This document shows, piece by piece, positions 33,326 to 44,495 of a stretch of 64,000 nucleotides of DNA. Numbering within the stretch: position 1 is the stretch's first letter; each line of letters opens with the position of its first letter. Source of the DNA: Nephrocerus scutellatus (lineage: Eukaryota; Arthropoda; Insecta; Diptera; Pipunculidae). The stretch spans positions 88,124,965 to 88,188,964 of the forward strand of contig OX352765.1 of NCBI GenBank assembly GCA_947095585.1, written 5' to 3'. The translations under genes were made by a program, and so were the position numbers. The notes under the pieces were generated by a model that searched no databases, was not told the origin of the DNA, and worked only from the letters and a program-made list of their open reading frames with translations.

Positions 33326-34234
33326 GCAACTGGCTGCATACAAAATTGCTAGCAGACACTTGGTTCTATGGTCGGTATAGTTAAGTAGGCACGGTAAAAT
33401 AACGACAACCAAACCTCCTTGATTACGAAGAAAAAATTTCGTAATCCGGGAGAATTTAGACCAAACGGAAAACTCGACTAACTCTAAGTGGAGTAAATTT
33501 TATCAAAGAAATAATACTAAGTATTTTTGTATCCAATAGAGCACATTAGAAAAACTTGTTCCTGACACGGATTCACTGCTTTGGAGAGTTATTTTTTCAT
33601 CTGTATCGCTCATTTAAATACCGATTGGGAAGCATGTTGGTGACATTTTTAAAAAAGAATCATTCTTGTTGCTCGGTTTATGTTTTCTTTATTCGATACA
33701 CTTCGAAATACACCAGACTTGATTCTGCACGCCAAGTTGTGTTGTCTTAAAAAAAACAATTTTCTTTGGTTAGATGGTGAATAGAACCTGTGATTCGAGA
33801 AGACGCGCTGCGCTGATGGCTATCTGCATCTCGGTCAACTCAGTCATTGTGCTTGTACATGAGTAGTAACATTAATCATTTAATTCTATGATATTTCTTA
33901 TAAAAATATTTCACTCGGTCGTGACAGTGGCTTGAACCTATGACTCGTAAAGGCGTTCGGATGATAGGCTGTAGTTTAACTGATTCGGTAATTGTGTTGT
34001 GTATATGTACTGGCGCAAATTGTCTATATATAATATATATATTTCTATATTATATATATATAATTGTCTTGCATATTTTATATTAGATGATCGGTTTGTG
34101 ACGGATTAAGGTGGCTATGCCAAATACTTCGTTACTCCTACATTGGTGCTCACAACTTATTGTCTCCATTGCAGCCGATTCCACCCCTGGTTTCCGGCCT
34201 TAGCATAGTTGTAAAACCGCAAAGGTAAAAGTGA
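33326..34234. other. Spacer with two tRNA-like minus-strand segments and a TA palindrome
   Basis: Minus-strand segments around 33785-33880 and 33925-34010 both read like decayed tRNA-derived heads (GCGCGTCTTCTCGAATCAC then AGGTTCTATTCACC; and CGCCTTTACGAGTCAT then AGGTTCAAGCCAC), about 130 bases apart. A TA-rich palindrome lies at about 34022-34066. No gene recognised. Confidence 0.35.
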
Positions 34235-35330
34235 TGGATGATATTAGAAACTGGTCTGACGATTATCATATTATTATTCTTTGCTTGTCGTATTTCTCTA
34301 AGGTCTTTGACACTATAATTAATCATATGATGCTCATTGTAATAAACTTAGACATCTCTTTGGTTTTGGAGATAACTCTGTTAAGCTCTTAAAAGACTAT
34401 CTCTCAAATAGGAATCAGAGAGTACTTGTTTCCGGTGTGCCACAAGGCTCTATTTTGGGACCAGTGCTATTCTGTATTAATATAAAGGACTTAACAGGAG
34501 TTCTTAAAAAGGAACTTTCATCTTTATACTGATGACGTTCTAATTTACATTTCAAGGCATATAGCCCTTATAGAAAATCAGCCATTACCGAATGGTCCTT
34601 TTGTTATGGCTCAAAATTGAATCCTATGACGTCTCAGATTATTGCAATTTCATATGAAAATCATGATGGTTCCAACTTTCCTCCTATTTATTTGGCCAAC
34701 TGCCGGCTAAACGTTTCCAGCTACCAGCCTGGGGATAAAAAAAATATTGATATTTCCTGTTCAAACCCTATTAAATTAATTGTGGCTAACCAGTGACCAT
34801 TGGAAACTAGACGCATGCTGGTGAAATCTTTAATTTTACCAAATATTCTCTTTGTAGATGTAATTAATAACAAGCTTGGCTCCCACTTCGAATATAAGCT
34901 GTTGGTGGCTTGTAATGTCGCGGTTCGATACGTATATAAACTCCGTAGATACGATCACACCTCAGCTTTGTTCAAAAACGTTTTCGGTTGCTCATTAAGT
35001 CGGCTTCTGTGTGTCAGAAACTGTATTTTCCTACACAATATTATTGTATCGCGTACCTCAGCATGCTTATACAATAAATTGTCCTTCACTCGATCCACTA
35101 GGAATAGCACGCTTATTCTTATACCGAAATATACATTTCTAACTCCTCAAGGCACCTCTAACTAACTCGTTCATGCCACCCGACTTCAGAATTCTTTGCT
35201 GCCTTCTCTGATACTGAATACTAAACACATCGCGCTTCAAGAGGGCTTTATACGATCATTACAATTTGCAATAATCCCTATGAATTCTTCAAAATTTATG
35301 CTCCTTCCCTTACTTTTCCTTACTATACTT
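34235..35330 (+). mobile_element. Degenerate CR1/Jockey-like LINE reverse transcriptase
   Basis: Shifted frames give 'LSYFSKVFDTINHMML' (family DFSKAFDTINH; the key Asp is lost), 'GVPQGSILGPVLF'-like DNA at about 34435-34470, 'LYTDDVLIYISRHIALIE' (YADD reads YTDD), 'PIYLAN', then an open frame of about 120 codons: 'TRRMLVKSLILPNILFVDV', 'VACNVAVRYVYKLRRYDH', 'VRNCIFLHNIIVSRTSACLY', 'TRNSTLILIPKY'. It ends with ordinary LINE C-terminal remnants in other frames. It resembles the family at 10380-12470. No endonuclease here, so it is 5'-truncated. Confidence 0.8.
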
Positions 35331-37842
35331 TATTTTGTTTGCACTCTATCCCTTTTATTAACTTTGTCCTTTAGGCAATTCTTGCTTTATAATTTCCATA
35401 TATCTGTAGTTTGTCATGCTTATATCACACTGTATACTTATATATATAATATATAGTGTATATTTTTTATCTCATATCATTCTGTACACTTTAAGATTCT
35501 GTCGTTTGTACTTTATGCTTAAGAAGATCAATAAATGACATGAAATTAAATAATATTGAAAATATTTGAGCGAAACCATAGGTCCACGCAAAATTTCTTC
35601 AAGTCTATTAAACTGCTGCTGGCAAACTCTGACACCAGAAACCAACGAGCTGTTACAGATGGTGCTTTTGCAAGCATTGTGAGACAAAAGTGGCGAAACT
35701 GGGATTGAATTGGAAGCTAACGGAGGTTGGACAAAGAATTTGCTGTGAATAAGAAGAGAATCCCAACACTGACATATTAGACAGAACGTTTACAATAGAG
35801 AGCTATAGTCATTTGTGATATGCAATGAAAAGTAAGAGTTGTATTGTAGGAATTATCGCTAGGTAACCCGGTAGGAATCGGGTTGTATGGAGTCCTCGCT
35901 ACTGGTAGCTACGACCTTTCTCTACATATGTTCCACTTTTATATCCAATTAATCACTCTTGTCAATCGCTGTTCTTTTGGGATAAGAATGCTATTGAGTA
36001 ATAAAATCCTCTTTTGAAGCAATAAGAAGACCTTAATTATTCCAGTCCGTCTCTGTGGAGTTGAAGCTCGGACTAGACTTACCATAAATGCCGTAAGATA
36101 AGCTTCTGTCCCTGTAAAATGATATTAAAATTTGTACCCACAAGTCTTCGGAAAGGTATAGTTACCCATTACAGAGCCGGCATACCATGGTAAGGTCAAA
36201 TATAAACCAAAGGTAGATTGTTGTTTGGAGATTACACATCATCGATATGCATTTGCTCTCAGCTTTTAATTTGTTGTTGTTTAAATTTTAAATAAACGCC
36301 TATTTGCCCCACAGTAGATATAGCTGGTCGACTGACCGCAAATCTCTACAACCCCACCTCCCCCCATAATGGACAATGTGAGCTCAAAGTGTTTTCGCAT
36401 TTTAAAGCCAACTCCATGGCTACTTTTGCATCGATGGTCTGTAATTATCAACAGCAAAGCCGACACGCCGTACCGCGCCGATTGTCGATTCAAACCGACA
36501 CCAAAGTGAAAAGCTGAAAAGCTTACAGCTGACTGAGCAGAAGGTGTGTGTGTGTTTTTTTTGGGGAGGGGGTTACAATGCGATGGATGGATGGTAGTAC
36601 TCGTAAGTGTTTGCTGCTATTGTAGCGAAAGTTAATTTTATGATTAATGGGTTTTGACTCAGACACGGTACATGTGCTTCGAACGGGACGCGCACCGGGC
36701 ACAGCAGTCAGTGCAGATGCAGTGCTTAAGGAAAGGCAAAATTTTACAACAAAATAAATGAACCGACCAAAGACCCAACACAAGCAACATACATCGACAG
36801 ATTAGACAGGAAAAATATAATAAATTATAAAGTTTTCTATTAGAAAAGAACACACACACACACACAAATACACTGCAGCGTAGATACGTACATATAGAAA
36901 AATAAGAAAATTACAAATAACTTCGGTGGTGGTTATGCCGAGTGTTATTCGACGATGTGAAGCTGTGTAGGTAGATCGACACCCAGAGAGTTGGAGAGAT
37001 GATTGCGACCCTTAACAATGCTGGAAGGCCAACGCAATTTGCTCCCCCGGTGTGTTTGTTTGTGCCTGCACACAAAGTGTTTGCCGTTCAATTTTAATTT
37101 ACACATTTGTTGTGTACTTACACTCACATACACTCACACAGGAATAGACACACACTTACACTAAAGTTGTGTTTTAATGTACATTTTGTTTTAATTTTAC
37201 AAATGGATTTTTATACGAAGTCGGATGTTTAATTTTTTATTTTTATTTTTGTTTTTTGCTCTATTCTGTGCAGTGCTCGATACAGATACGATACCGTGTG
37301 TAGATGATATTCTGATGATTGTCAGAGTAGTGTCAGTTCGTCCTTACTTCCGTCGATTTGTCTTTGCCAAGCAGCATGGTACTCTGTTTAATTCTCGAAG
37401 AAAATTACGAAATGAATTTGTTATGTTGACACTCTGTGAGAGAAGTGAGCCGGATATTGCAGTAGCCGGAAAGGATAAATTTAATTACATTTCATCATTT
37501 CATATCGAACAAGGATGTTTCTTTGAAAGAAACACTTTTTCCGCAAAGCATTTGGAAAGGTGCTATACAGATTGTTGATTGATTGCATTAATGAGGCGAA
37601 AGGATGCGCTGTAGCCTGTATAGAGTGTCAACTGTGTGTGTTTCGATGGTTAGGTTACTGGTATATCATTTTATACTTTGTGGTTTCACTTCATCAGTTA
37701 GATAGAAACTTACACAATTTACAGTGCATTCTTGATAATTTTATTTATGGAAAAAATAATTAAATTACAAATCATATAAAAAAAAATCATTAAATGTTTC
37801 CGAAGTTTTCGATGTATCATAACCATAAATAAAAGACATGGT
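35331..37842. other. Non-coding spacer with a weak exon candidate
   Basis: A (CA)n microsatellite lies near 36848-36866, and a CACACA-rich strand at 37120-37160. At 37230-37273 a long pyrimidine tract ends in TTCTGTGCAG, a good 3' splice site. It is followed by an open phase (VLDTDTIPCVDDIL onward) with a possible donor A-GTGAGC at 37445. The peptide is unfamiliar, so this is noted but not called. Confidence 0.35.
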
Positions 37843-38985
37843 ACCATAGATTGGATAGATTGTTTCCAACTAAAAGTTGAACTCTAGCATTAGATAAAGC
37901 GATCAATCTCCACAAACTAAGCAGAGACCAAAGATCAGCTTGTCTTTGTGTGAGCGGAGCGCTTCGTACAACTCCCTCTGCCGCACTGGACATTCTGCTC
38001 AACCTTGCTCCACTCGACATCTTCGGCAGACAATTGGCTGCAAGCGCGGCAAGTCGCCTCAAAGCAATCTCTCACTGGACCGTGAATGATTTTGGCCACT
38101 CTTCTATCGTGAATTCAGTCAGGACTCCACTTGTCAACATAGACTACACCATTCCGCAGCTCAACAAAAACTTCAACAAAAACTTCCAGGTTACCATCTC
38201 CTCCAGGTCTTCTTGGGAGGAAGGTATCTACTTGGAAAATAAAGAAATTCACTTCTACAAAAACGGGTCGAAAACTGACGAAGGGGTTGCCGGAGGTGTC
38301 TTTTCAAAAAAACTACATCTAAGTCTCTCTTTCCGTCTTCCTAATCACTGTAGTGTTTTCCAAGCAGAAATCATGGCTGTTAAAGAAGACTTGTCTTGGC
38401 TGAAGAGTGATGTTTTATCTGTTAAGGATATCCACATTTTTTCGGATAGCCACGCTGCGCTAAAGTCCATGGAATCAGTCTCCATAAATTCCCTGCTGGC
38501 CCGGAATTCCCGATCGCCTCTTGATGAGCATTTCAGCATTTACCTGTGCAGGGTGCCAGGGCACAGAGACATTCCTAGTAATTGTATGGCTGATGAAGTC
38601 GCCAAACATGGAACTAGACTACCCCTATTGCCTGAATATGGTTCACTAGGCATGCCGATCGCTACGTGCAAACTCATGTTAAAACGAGATGCTATAATAA
38701 AAACTAACTATAGATGGTCAAACGGTACAACTTGCAACGAAGCAGATCTGGCCCAAGCTAGATCCGAAACGCTCCAAGTGTTTGATCTGTCTAAATAGAC
38801 AGCACATTAGTGCCATTATAGGTGTCATAACTGGACACTGTCTTATAGGCAAGCATGCAGAAAGACTAGGAGTCCTTGCCAATGATTTATGCAGAAGCTG
38901 CATGATTGAGGAGGAGGAGGAAACTACTCTCCATCTACTTTGTACGTGCCCAGCCCTCTCGAATAGGTGCAGAACATGTCTCTTT
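37843..38985 (+). mobile_element. R1/LOA-group LINE, RT thumb and RNase H
   Basis: A frame open for 282 codons (37950-38798) starts inside the end of the reverse transcriptase: 'SGALRTTPSAALDILLNLAPL' and 'DIFGRQLAASAASRLKAI'. It continues with RNase H: 'HFYKNGSKTDEGVAGGV' (FTDGSK with the first Asp changed to Asn), 'CSVFQAEIMAVKEDL' (catalytic Glu kept), 'HIFSDSHAALKSM' (second Asp kept) and 'VPGHRDIPSNCMADEVAK' (third Asp kept). A frameshift near 38795 leads to 'GVITGHCLIGKHAERLGV' and 'CRSCMIEEEEETTLHLLCTC', the C-terminal CxxC-H-C segment. The frame does not begin at a true start: it is a truncated LINE, not a host gene. Confidence 0.85.
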
Positions 38986-39200
38986 CAGGTATTGAGTCAA
39001 AAATTTTCAGCTTAATAGCGCATCTAGCTGTCATCTTCCTGATGAAGATATACAAGGGTGGCACAGAGACTCCTCCCGAGGAGGAAGTAATATCTTGACT
39101 TTCAATCATAACCCTTACAATGATTGGTCTAGTCTTCGATATCTCTGCTACTGATTGCACTGGCAATAGAGTCGCAGCCAGTGCCAGTCAACTGGGAGGT
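38967..39200 (-). mobile_element. Inverted R1/LOA-group LINE piece
   Basis: The minus strand reads 'IESQDITSSSGGVSVPP' (as in the copy at 50585-51960), then, after loss of most of the reverse transcriptase, 'YIFIRKMTARCAIKL' and 'KIFDSIPERDMFC', the spacer between RT and RNase H. It is joined tail-to-tail to the plus-strand LOA copy ending just before it. Confidence 0.6.
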
Positions 39201-39489
39201 TTCATTGAGGCGAATAGACTCGATGGCTATTTGTATGAATTGTGACTCGTGTTATATAGGTGAAACAAGTAGGATGAGAAAGGGTAACACAACGCAAAAG
39301 TGGCATAATTAACATTAATAAGTACACATTTATTCCAGAGCAGGCTGAAGGGCCATGAAACTACCAAAGATTTTAGACTTAGACTTAGTCTATCATCGTT
39401 TCTGATGAAAACAATGCAAAGAACTTTAAACTACATAAGATTAAGTTTCGAAGATACGATAGTATCTAATTATCAACATGCTTTCCTTA

Positions 39490-41865
39490 AATATATATAT
39501 ATTTAATATATACGGAGACGGCTATCCACGAGGTGGTGCGTACGATTGAGCACTCCCTTAATTATAAACAATACACTCTTGCCGACATCCTTGACATATA
39601 TGGAACTTTCAAGAATGCCCACATTAACACAAAACCAGGAAGCTCTCAGTCAGTTGAGGGTAGAGCAGCTCCTAAGACAATGGATCCTCTCCATGCTAAG
39701 TAGCAGAGAAATCCATGTTAATTTGGGCAGCAGTAACATCATAAAATCAGTTAACAGAGACACTCCACAGGAAGAGGAAATATCGCCCTTATTGTGGCTG
39801 ATGGTTATAAACAAGGTCCTCAGGTTAATTGAACCGAACAGGACATAAGCAGTTGCGTATGCAGACGACGTGGTGATACTTCTATCAGAACAGTACCGTT
39901 CTGTATTTATTGATGTCATGAAAAGGGCTCTAAGCAGGGTAAACACATGGGCAACGAGCTGAACTCTAGCAAAACTGAAATGGTACACCACTATGTCCAA
40001 ATTATCGAATTTTGCCATCCCCAACCTCAATGATCAGACACTTACATTTTCCGCAGACACTAAATATCTCGGTATGATCCTATGAAGGAAACTCAGCTGG
40101 AAGTACAATATAGAATTAAAGGGTAAGAAAGCACGTATTGTTTTATATGCTAGTAATAAACCATCGGTAAGAAATGGCGCCTGCAGTCGAGGATGGCTTT
40201 GTAGCTGTACACCGCAGTGGTACGCTCTATTCTCACCTAAGGACCGCTGGTTTGGTGGCCGGCGATTAAAAAGTAGTACAATGCCAGCAAGCTAGATAGA
40301 ATACAAAGATCAGCAACTTTTGGTATAACTGGAGCAGTACGGTCCTGCTCTACTGTCTACTGTCTCTCAACATAATTCTACAATTACCTTCCGATCTATT
40401 TATTAAATACGTTGCGATGTGCAGCGCAGTCTGACTCAGAGAAGCTGGGTGGTTTGTTGCCAAACTATATGGACACTGCAATATGCTGCAGGCGTTACTA
40501 AAGTATATGATACCAATACTATCTTCAACTGACTACAGCACTCCTAAATTGAAATACAGTCCCAGCTTTGTCGTAAAGTTTTCGACTAGAATATTTTGAA
40601 AGGACGATGAGTTTTAGGACTCTATTTACCGATGGATCCAAAATGAGAAATGGAAGTTTTCGTTGGGATCTTTTTAGAAAAACTTAATCTTTCAAGGTCC
40701 TACAAGCTGCCCGACTATGCTAGCATCATTCAGGCTGAGATCATAGGGTTTAGGGAGAGCACTTGCTAAAAATACTTCTATAACTGATAGGCTTGGCTCA
40801 TGCGTATACAGCCAATATGAAATTAAAGGCTTTATTGCGACTAGTAATAACTCAGTTCTTATTAGGTAGTGTCAAGTTGAATTGGGTTCGATAAGCCAAA
40901 GCATAGACATAAACCTATAGTGGGGGTACCGGGGCATAGCGACATTGACGGCAATGAGAAGGCGGACGTAATGGCGAAGAAGGGCTTAACATTGGACATC
41001 GACCACATGAAGAGAGTCTGCTGTTCATTGAGATCCATCAGGGAACGTATTCTCATCTTCCATACCAACAAGTCTCAATATAGGTCGAATGAATTAACCA
41101 AAATGCACTACATCGCGGGCGATGTGGCTTTCATACAATAAAAATAAATCTGTCGAGGTGATCTCCAGATTACTGAAAAATATTTCCAGCGTCGTTGCTA
41201 TAATCACTGGCCAATGGCCGGTGGGCAGCCACACAGCCAAACTTGGAATCATGCATAATGTATTTTGCTGAAGTTGCAGGGATGTTAATGAGAAAGAAAC
41301 TCTCATTAATTATCTCTGCAAATTTCCAAGCCTGACGGACGTGCGACTCCACGAATTCGGAACACCATTCTTTGCCGAACCGAGGGACCTGTCGGAGTTC
41401 CGGATCTCCGATATGATCTCGTACCTTAATGCTAAAGAATGGTTATAACCATTTTCAGATGCCTTTAACGGCATTGGTGGGCGTCGTGGCTCAGTGGAAG
41501 TGCACATGGCTGCTGAGCAGGAGGTTCGTGGTTCGAATCCCAGCAACACCAAAAGGATTTTTCACGGTGTCCCACCTCTTGCGAATGGGTGACAAACGTT
41601 CCGAGAGTAATACCTTGTCACGGAAGCTTCTCAATTCGCCGTTCGGATCCGGCCTTAAATTGTAGGTCCTTTCAATTTGTGTCCAAAAATATACATGCGC
41701 ACCACAAATGGTCGCGAGAAGTTAGGCCATGGACCGCAATGGTCTGTCACGCTGAATATTATTATTTAATCACGGCATAGGGTCTCCAGAGATCTGTGGT
41801 TACAAAACGGTGCAACATCAGTTGGCGCGGGGCCCACCACTCTGCCTACCTACCTACTATGGTAA
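39490..41865 (+). mobile_element. R1/LOA-group LINE, RT to 3' UTR, with nested SINE
   Basis: Plus-strand words in order: 'LLRQWILSMLSSREIHVNLG', 'RDTPQEEEISPLLW' (family GTPQGGVLSPLLW), 'AVAYADDVVILL' (intact YADD box, just after an in-frame stop), 'FSADTKYLGMIL', thumb remnants 'RWFGG', RNase H start 'YLPMDPK', 'YASIIQAEIIGFRES' (catalytic Glu kept), 'VPGHSDIDGNEKADVMAKKG' (third Asp kept), then C-terminal 'FFAEPRDLSEFRISDMISYLNAKEW'. Many stops. The 3' UTR is interrupted by the SINE at 41475-41771 and resumes with ACGGCATAGGG, ending at CTACCTACCTAC near 41860. Confidence 0.8.
41475..41771 (+). mobile_element. tRNA-derived SINE, copy with target duplication
   Basis: The 5' head resembles a tRNA gene with RNA polymerase III internal promoter boxes: A box TGGCTCAGTGG at 41487 and B box GGTTCGAATCC at 41530, 43 bases apart. 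The body (CAACACCAAAAGGATTTTTC, CCGAGAGTAATACCTTGTCA, CAATTCGCCGTTCGGATCC, ATGGTCGCGAGAAGTTAGG) matches 60138-60430. It ends in an ATTATTATT tail. The flanks carry a perfect ACGGCAT duplication (41468-41474 and 41772-41778), so both ends are intact. It sits in the 3' untranslated part of an R1/LOA-group LINE. Confidence 0.85.
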
Positions 41866-43599
41866 ATTTTAATGTATGGGTCGATCAGACCCATTGAAGT
41901 ATATTATTAAAAATAGATTTAGCAATAAAGACAGCATGATTTGTAAAAAAAAACGATATTATAGCTATTACAGTTTTTGTTATTATCCCTGTTTTCTCGT
42001 AATTTACACGAAAAAGGGTATTTCTTGGATAAAAAAAAGAATTTGAGTTATAGGTTGTTGAGGGAAATGTGAAGTCAAAGGCAAAAGTTGACTACCTTTT
42101 AATTAAAAAAAGGCAGTTTATAATTACCAAAAAGAAGGTTATATGATTGACAACTACACCAATAATTACCAACTCCTTGTCCTTTATGTGTCATACAAAT
42201 TCTTTTCGACGTTTCCATTTCGACCAAATCAAATATTTGATTTTTTTATAAAAGACGGAAACGACGAAAAGGATCCAGATTGACACCGCATATTGGATCA
42301 CCCGAAAAGGTAATAAAGTTTTTGGAACATTACTGTTCATTACATTATGATGTATGTGTGTGCGTATTGGTATATTGCTGTCACCAGGAGCTACTTCTGC
42401 TCAATAAAAGTCAATATTCAGTGTCCCCGAAAGTCAAATATAATAAATTCTCATATGTGAACGGACTTTGTATGCCTTTTTGGTATTTACACGTTGCACA
42501 ACAGTAGTTACCCATCAAGGTAGGTACACATACAGTTGTGTATTAAACGACTTTTGTTATTTGCGTTGTGCACATTCGAACTGAATCTCTTTTGATGTGA
42601 TATCGATGATGTTGACGACGATGATGACTACCACGATAGCAGGCAGTATAGCTGAAGCTTCAAATGGAATATGAATATTAATATTAATTTTGGTATTTAT
42701 TTACCAAAAGCAAATCCAATATCGTTTGTACCTGTGGCCATGTCTTCCACTCTCAATAACACGTAAAATGAATTTGTCATATTGTAGTGCTAGTGTCGGT
42801 GGCTATATATGTATATATAGATGGGTATGTCCTTGTAATGTTGTTGGCAAACATGATTTTTCTCTTTGAAATCAACATCAGACAGCATACAGCACAAAGC
42901 CTGGAACATCTGTGTGTTTTATGGAATTGGGGGAGGAGGCCGAATGGTCTTTGCTTCTTATTGCCTCCTGCTGTGCTGGTTCCATTTCAGTGGATCATAG
43001 TAAAAAGAATTACATATCCATTGATTGGTCAATTGAATGGCATTTCACATCCGAGATTTATAAAGAAATGTCCCCGTTTCTTTGTACATATTGCTGTATT
43101 ACTTTTGGAAGTAATACGGGTAAAAAGTTGAGCTGTCATTTGCAGAGAATATTTCTAGAATTTGACAGATCGATATTGTTGCTATTATAGCTTATGATTA
43201 TACTTAAACTAAAGTGTCAGTAAAAGGGAGATTTTTCCATTTGCTATGTCACGTAAAAAGAAAATTCGGAAAAAGTGGCCCCGACAGTCTCGTTTCCATT
43301 ATTTGTTTTGTGTCACAATCACGAAATTAAACTTCAAACTGCTGTTCCCGACGCCTTCCAAATTGCTTATACACTCGCTTATCTCGGGATGATTGGTGCA
43401 TGTGTTAAATCCAAGAATAGTTTGTGCAATCCACAAGAAAGGAGATCCAATAAAAATGTGCCAGCTATAGAAGGAATATTTCTATAGCTATAGATTCTAT
43501 AGATTTCTAAACGGATGTTAACAACCAAAGTCGATCCTCATCAATGATCTGTAGGGTTTCTTGCGATCTTAAGTCACGAAATTAAATACAAACATACTG
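41866..43599. other. Non-coding spacer
   Basis: No gene recognised. It contains the inverted repeat at 42202-42271, GAT/GAC triplets near 42605-42630, and open frames of up to 114 codons without any domain. Confidence 0.45.
42202..42271. repeat. Inverted repeat with palindromic loop
   Basis: CTTTTCGACGTTTCCATTT pairs with AAGACGGAAACGACGAAAAG at all but two or three positions. The loop contains a perfect 16-base palindrome, AATCAAATATTTGATT. No coding capacity. Confidence 0.65.
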
Positions 43600-44252
43600 C
43601 GGTAGCTCCAGGCGGAGAAGACCAAAGCTGTGGAAATCGATACTCTGCACCTTTTTGTCGATTTACAAGACAGCACCTATAGTAAGGAGCTTTACAAAGC
43701 CATATCAAGTTTTAGAATCCCTGACAAAATAGTTTGACTGCGCAGAAAGACGCTTACCCGTCCAAGTTTTACAATACCAGCAAAAGACTTAAGCAAGGTG
43801 ATGCGATACTATGCCATTTCTTTACGATCATATTAAAGAGAATTCTGCTCAGAGAACACTCAGATACACTCAGGTAGAGTCATCATATTTTTCAAGACTA
43901 TTAAAACAGATTCTAGGTCTATTCCACTAGCATAATTCCACTAGATACAATTCCACTGGACACAATACCACTGGCACAATTCCACTTGGTACAATTCAAC
44001 TTGTACAATTTAACTTTTTCGCGCGCGCGATTTGCTCCCCAGGGGAATTGTGCCAAGTGGAATTGTACCAAGTGGAATTGTGTCCTGTGGAATTGTGTCC
44101 AGTGGAATTGTGTCTAGTGGAAACGGCCGCTTACCATCTAACAGATTACATATATATGTATGCTGATGACATTAATATCATTGGCAAAATCCAGCGAGCT
44201 GTCTCTTGTGGATTTGCTAGAATTGAGGCAGAATCATCGAAATAGGATTGAC
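43600..44252 (+). mobile_element. RTE-clade LINE RT fragment split by a foldback element
   Basis: Words 'TLHLFVDLQDSTYSKELYKAISSFRIPDKIV' region (family HHLFIDFKAAYDSI-R--LY-AM-EFGIP-KLI; both key acidic positions damaged), 'KDLSKVMRYY', then, after the foldback insertion, 'YMYADDINIIGKIQRAV' (intact YADD) and 'FARIEAESSK'. The RQGDGLAC strand is missing. The foldback at 43920-44120 lies just upstream of the catalytic box. Confidence 0.75.
43920..44120. mobile_element. Small foldback element of inverted 15-bp arrays
   Basis: The left arm is six units like ATTCCACTGGACACA (14-15 bp). The right arm is five units like GGAATTGTGTCCAGT (15 bp). The unit variants pair outer-to-outer and inner-to-inner: CACTAGATACA with TGTCTAGTG, CACTGGACACA with TGTCCAGTG, CACTTGGTACA with TGTACCAAGTG. 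The ~40-base centre contains the palindrome TCGCGCGCGCGA. This organisation, inverted arrays of short direct repeats around a unique core, is that of Drosophila foldback (FB) elements, though the sequence itself is not one I recognise. No protein is encoded. Confidence 0.75.
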
Positions 44253-44261
44253 AGTTCATGA

Positions 44262-44495
44262 GGGCAAGGCCAGCCATCAGCAAAATAGGTCGAATAACAC
44301 AGAATGCTTTTGAAATTCAAGTGGCCGTACCTATCTCTAACTGGTTGAAGTGCGATCAAAAGTTCACGTGGCGACCGACTGTTATTTTCCTCCAACGCAG
44401 GAAAAGCTGAATTATCGGGCAGTCCATCCAAAATAAGGTTGGCGCGAGACTAATAACCTCCCCCGTAAAATTTTTTTATTATGAAATCCAAAATC
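44262..44495 (+). mobile_element. RTE-A 5' untranslated region
   Basis: About 230 bases (CAGCAAAATAGGTCGAATAA, CACAGAATGC, AAGTGCGATCAAAAGTTCAC, GGAAAAGCTGAATTATCGGG, GGTTGGCGCGAGACTAATAA) match 58931-59150 on the plus strand and 48830-49078 on the minus strand. Here it lies directly upstream of an endonuclease start, so it is probably the 5' leader of an RTE-A element. Confidence 0.65.

Noticed and set aside
37950..38798. 282-codon open frame as a host gene
   Set aside because: It begins in the middle of a LINE reverse transcriptase thumb and contains the RNase H motifs FQAE, SDSHAAL and VPGH. The first Met is internal, and the protein continues after a frameshift as the LINE C-terminus.
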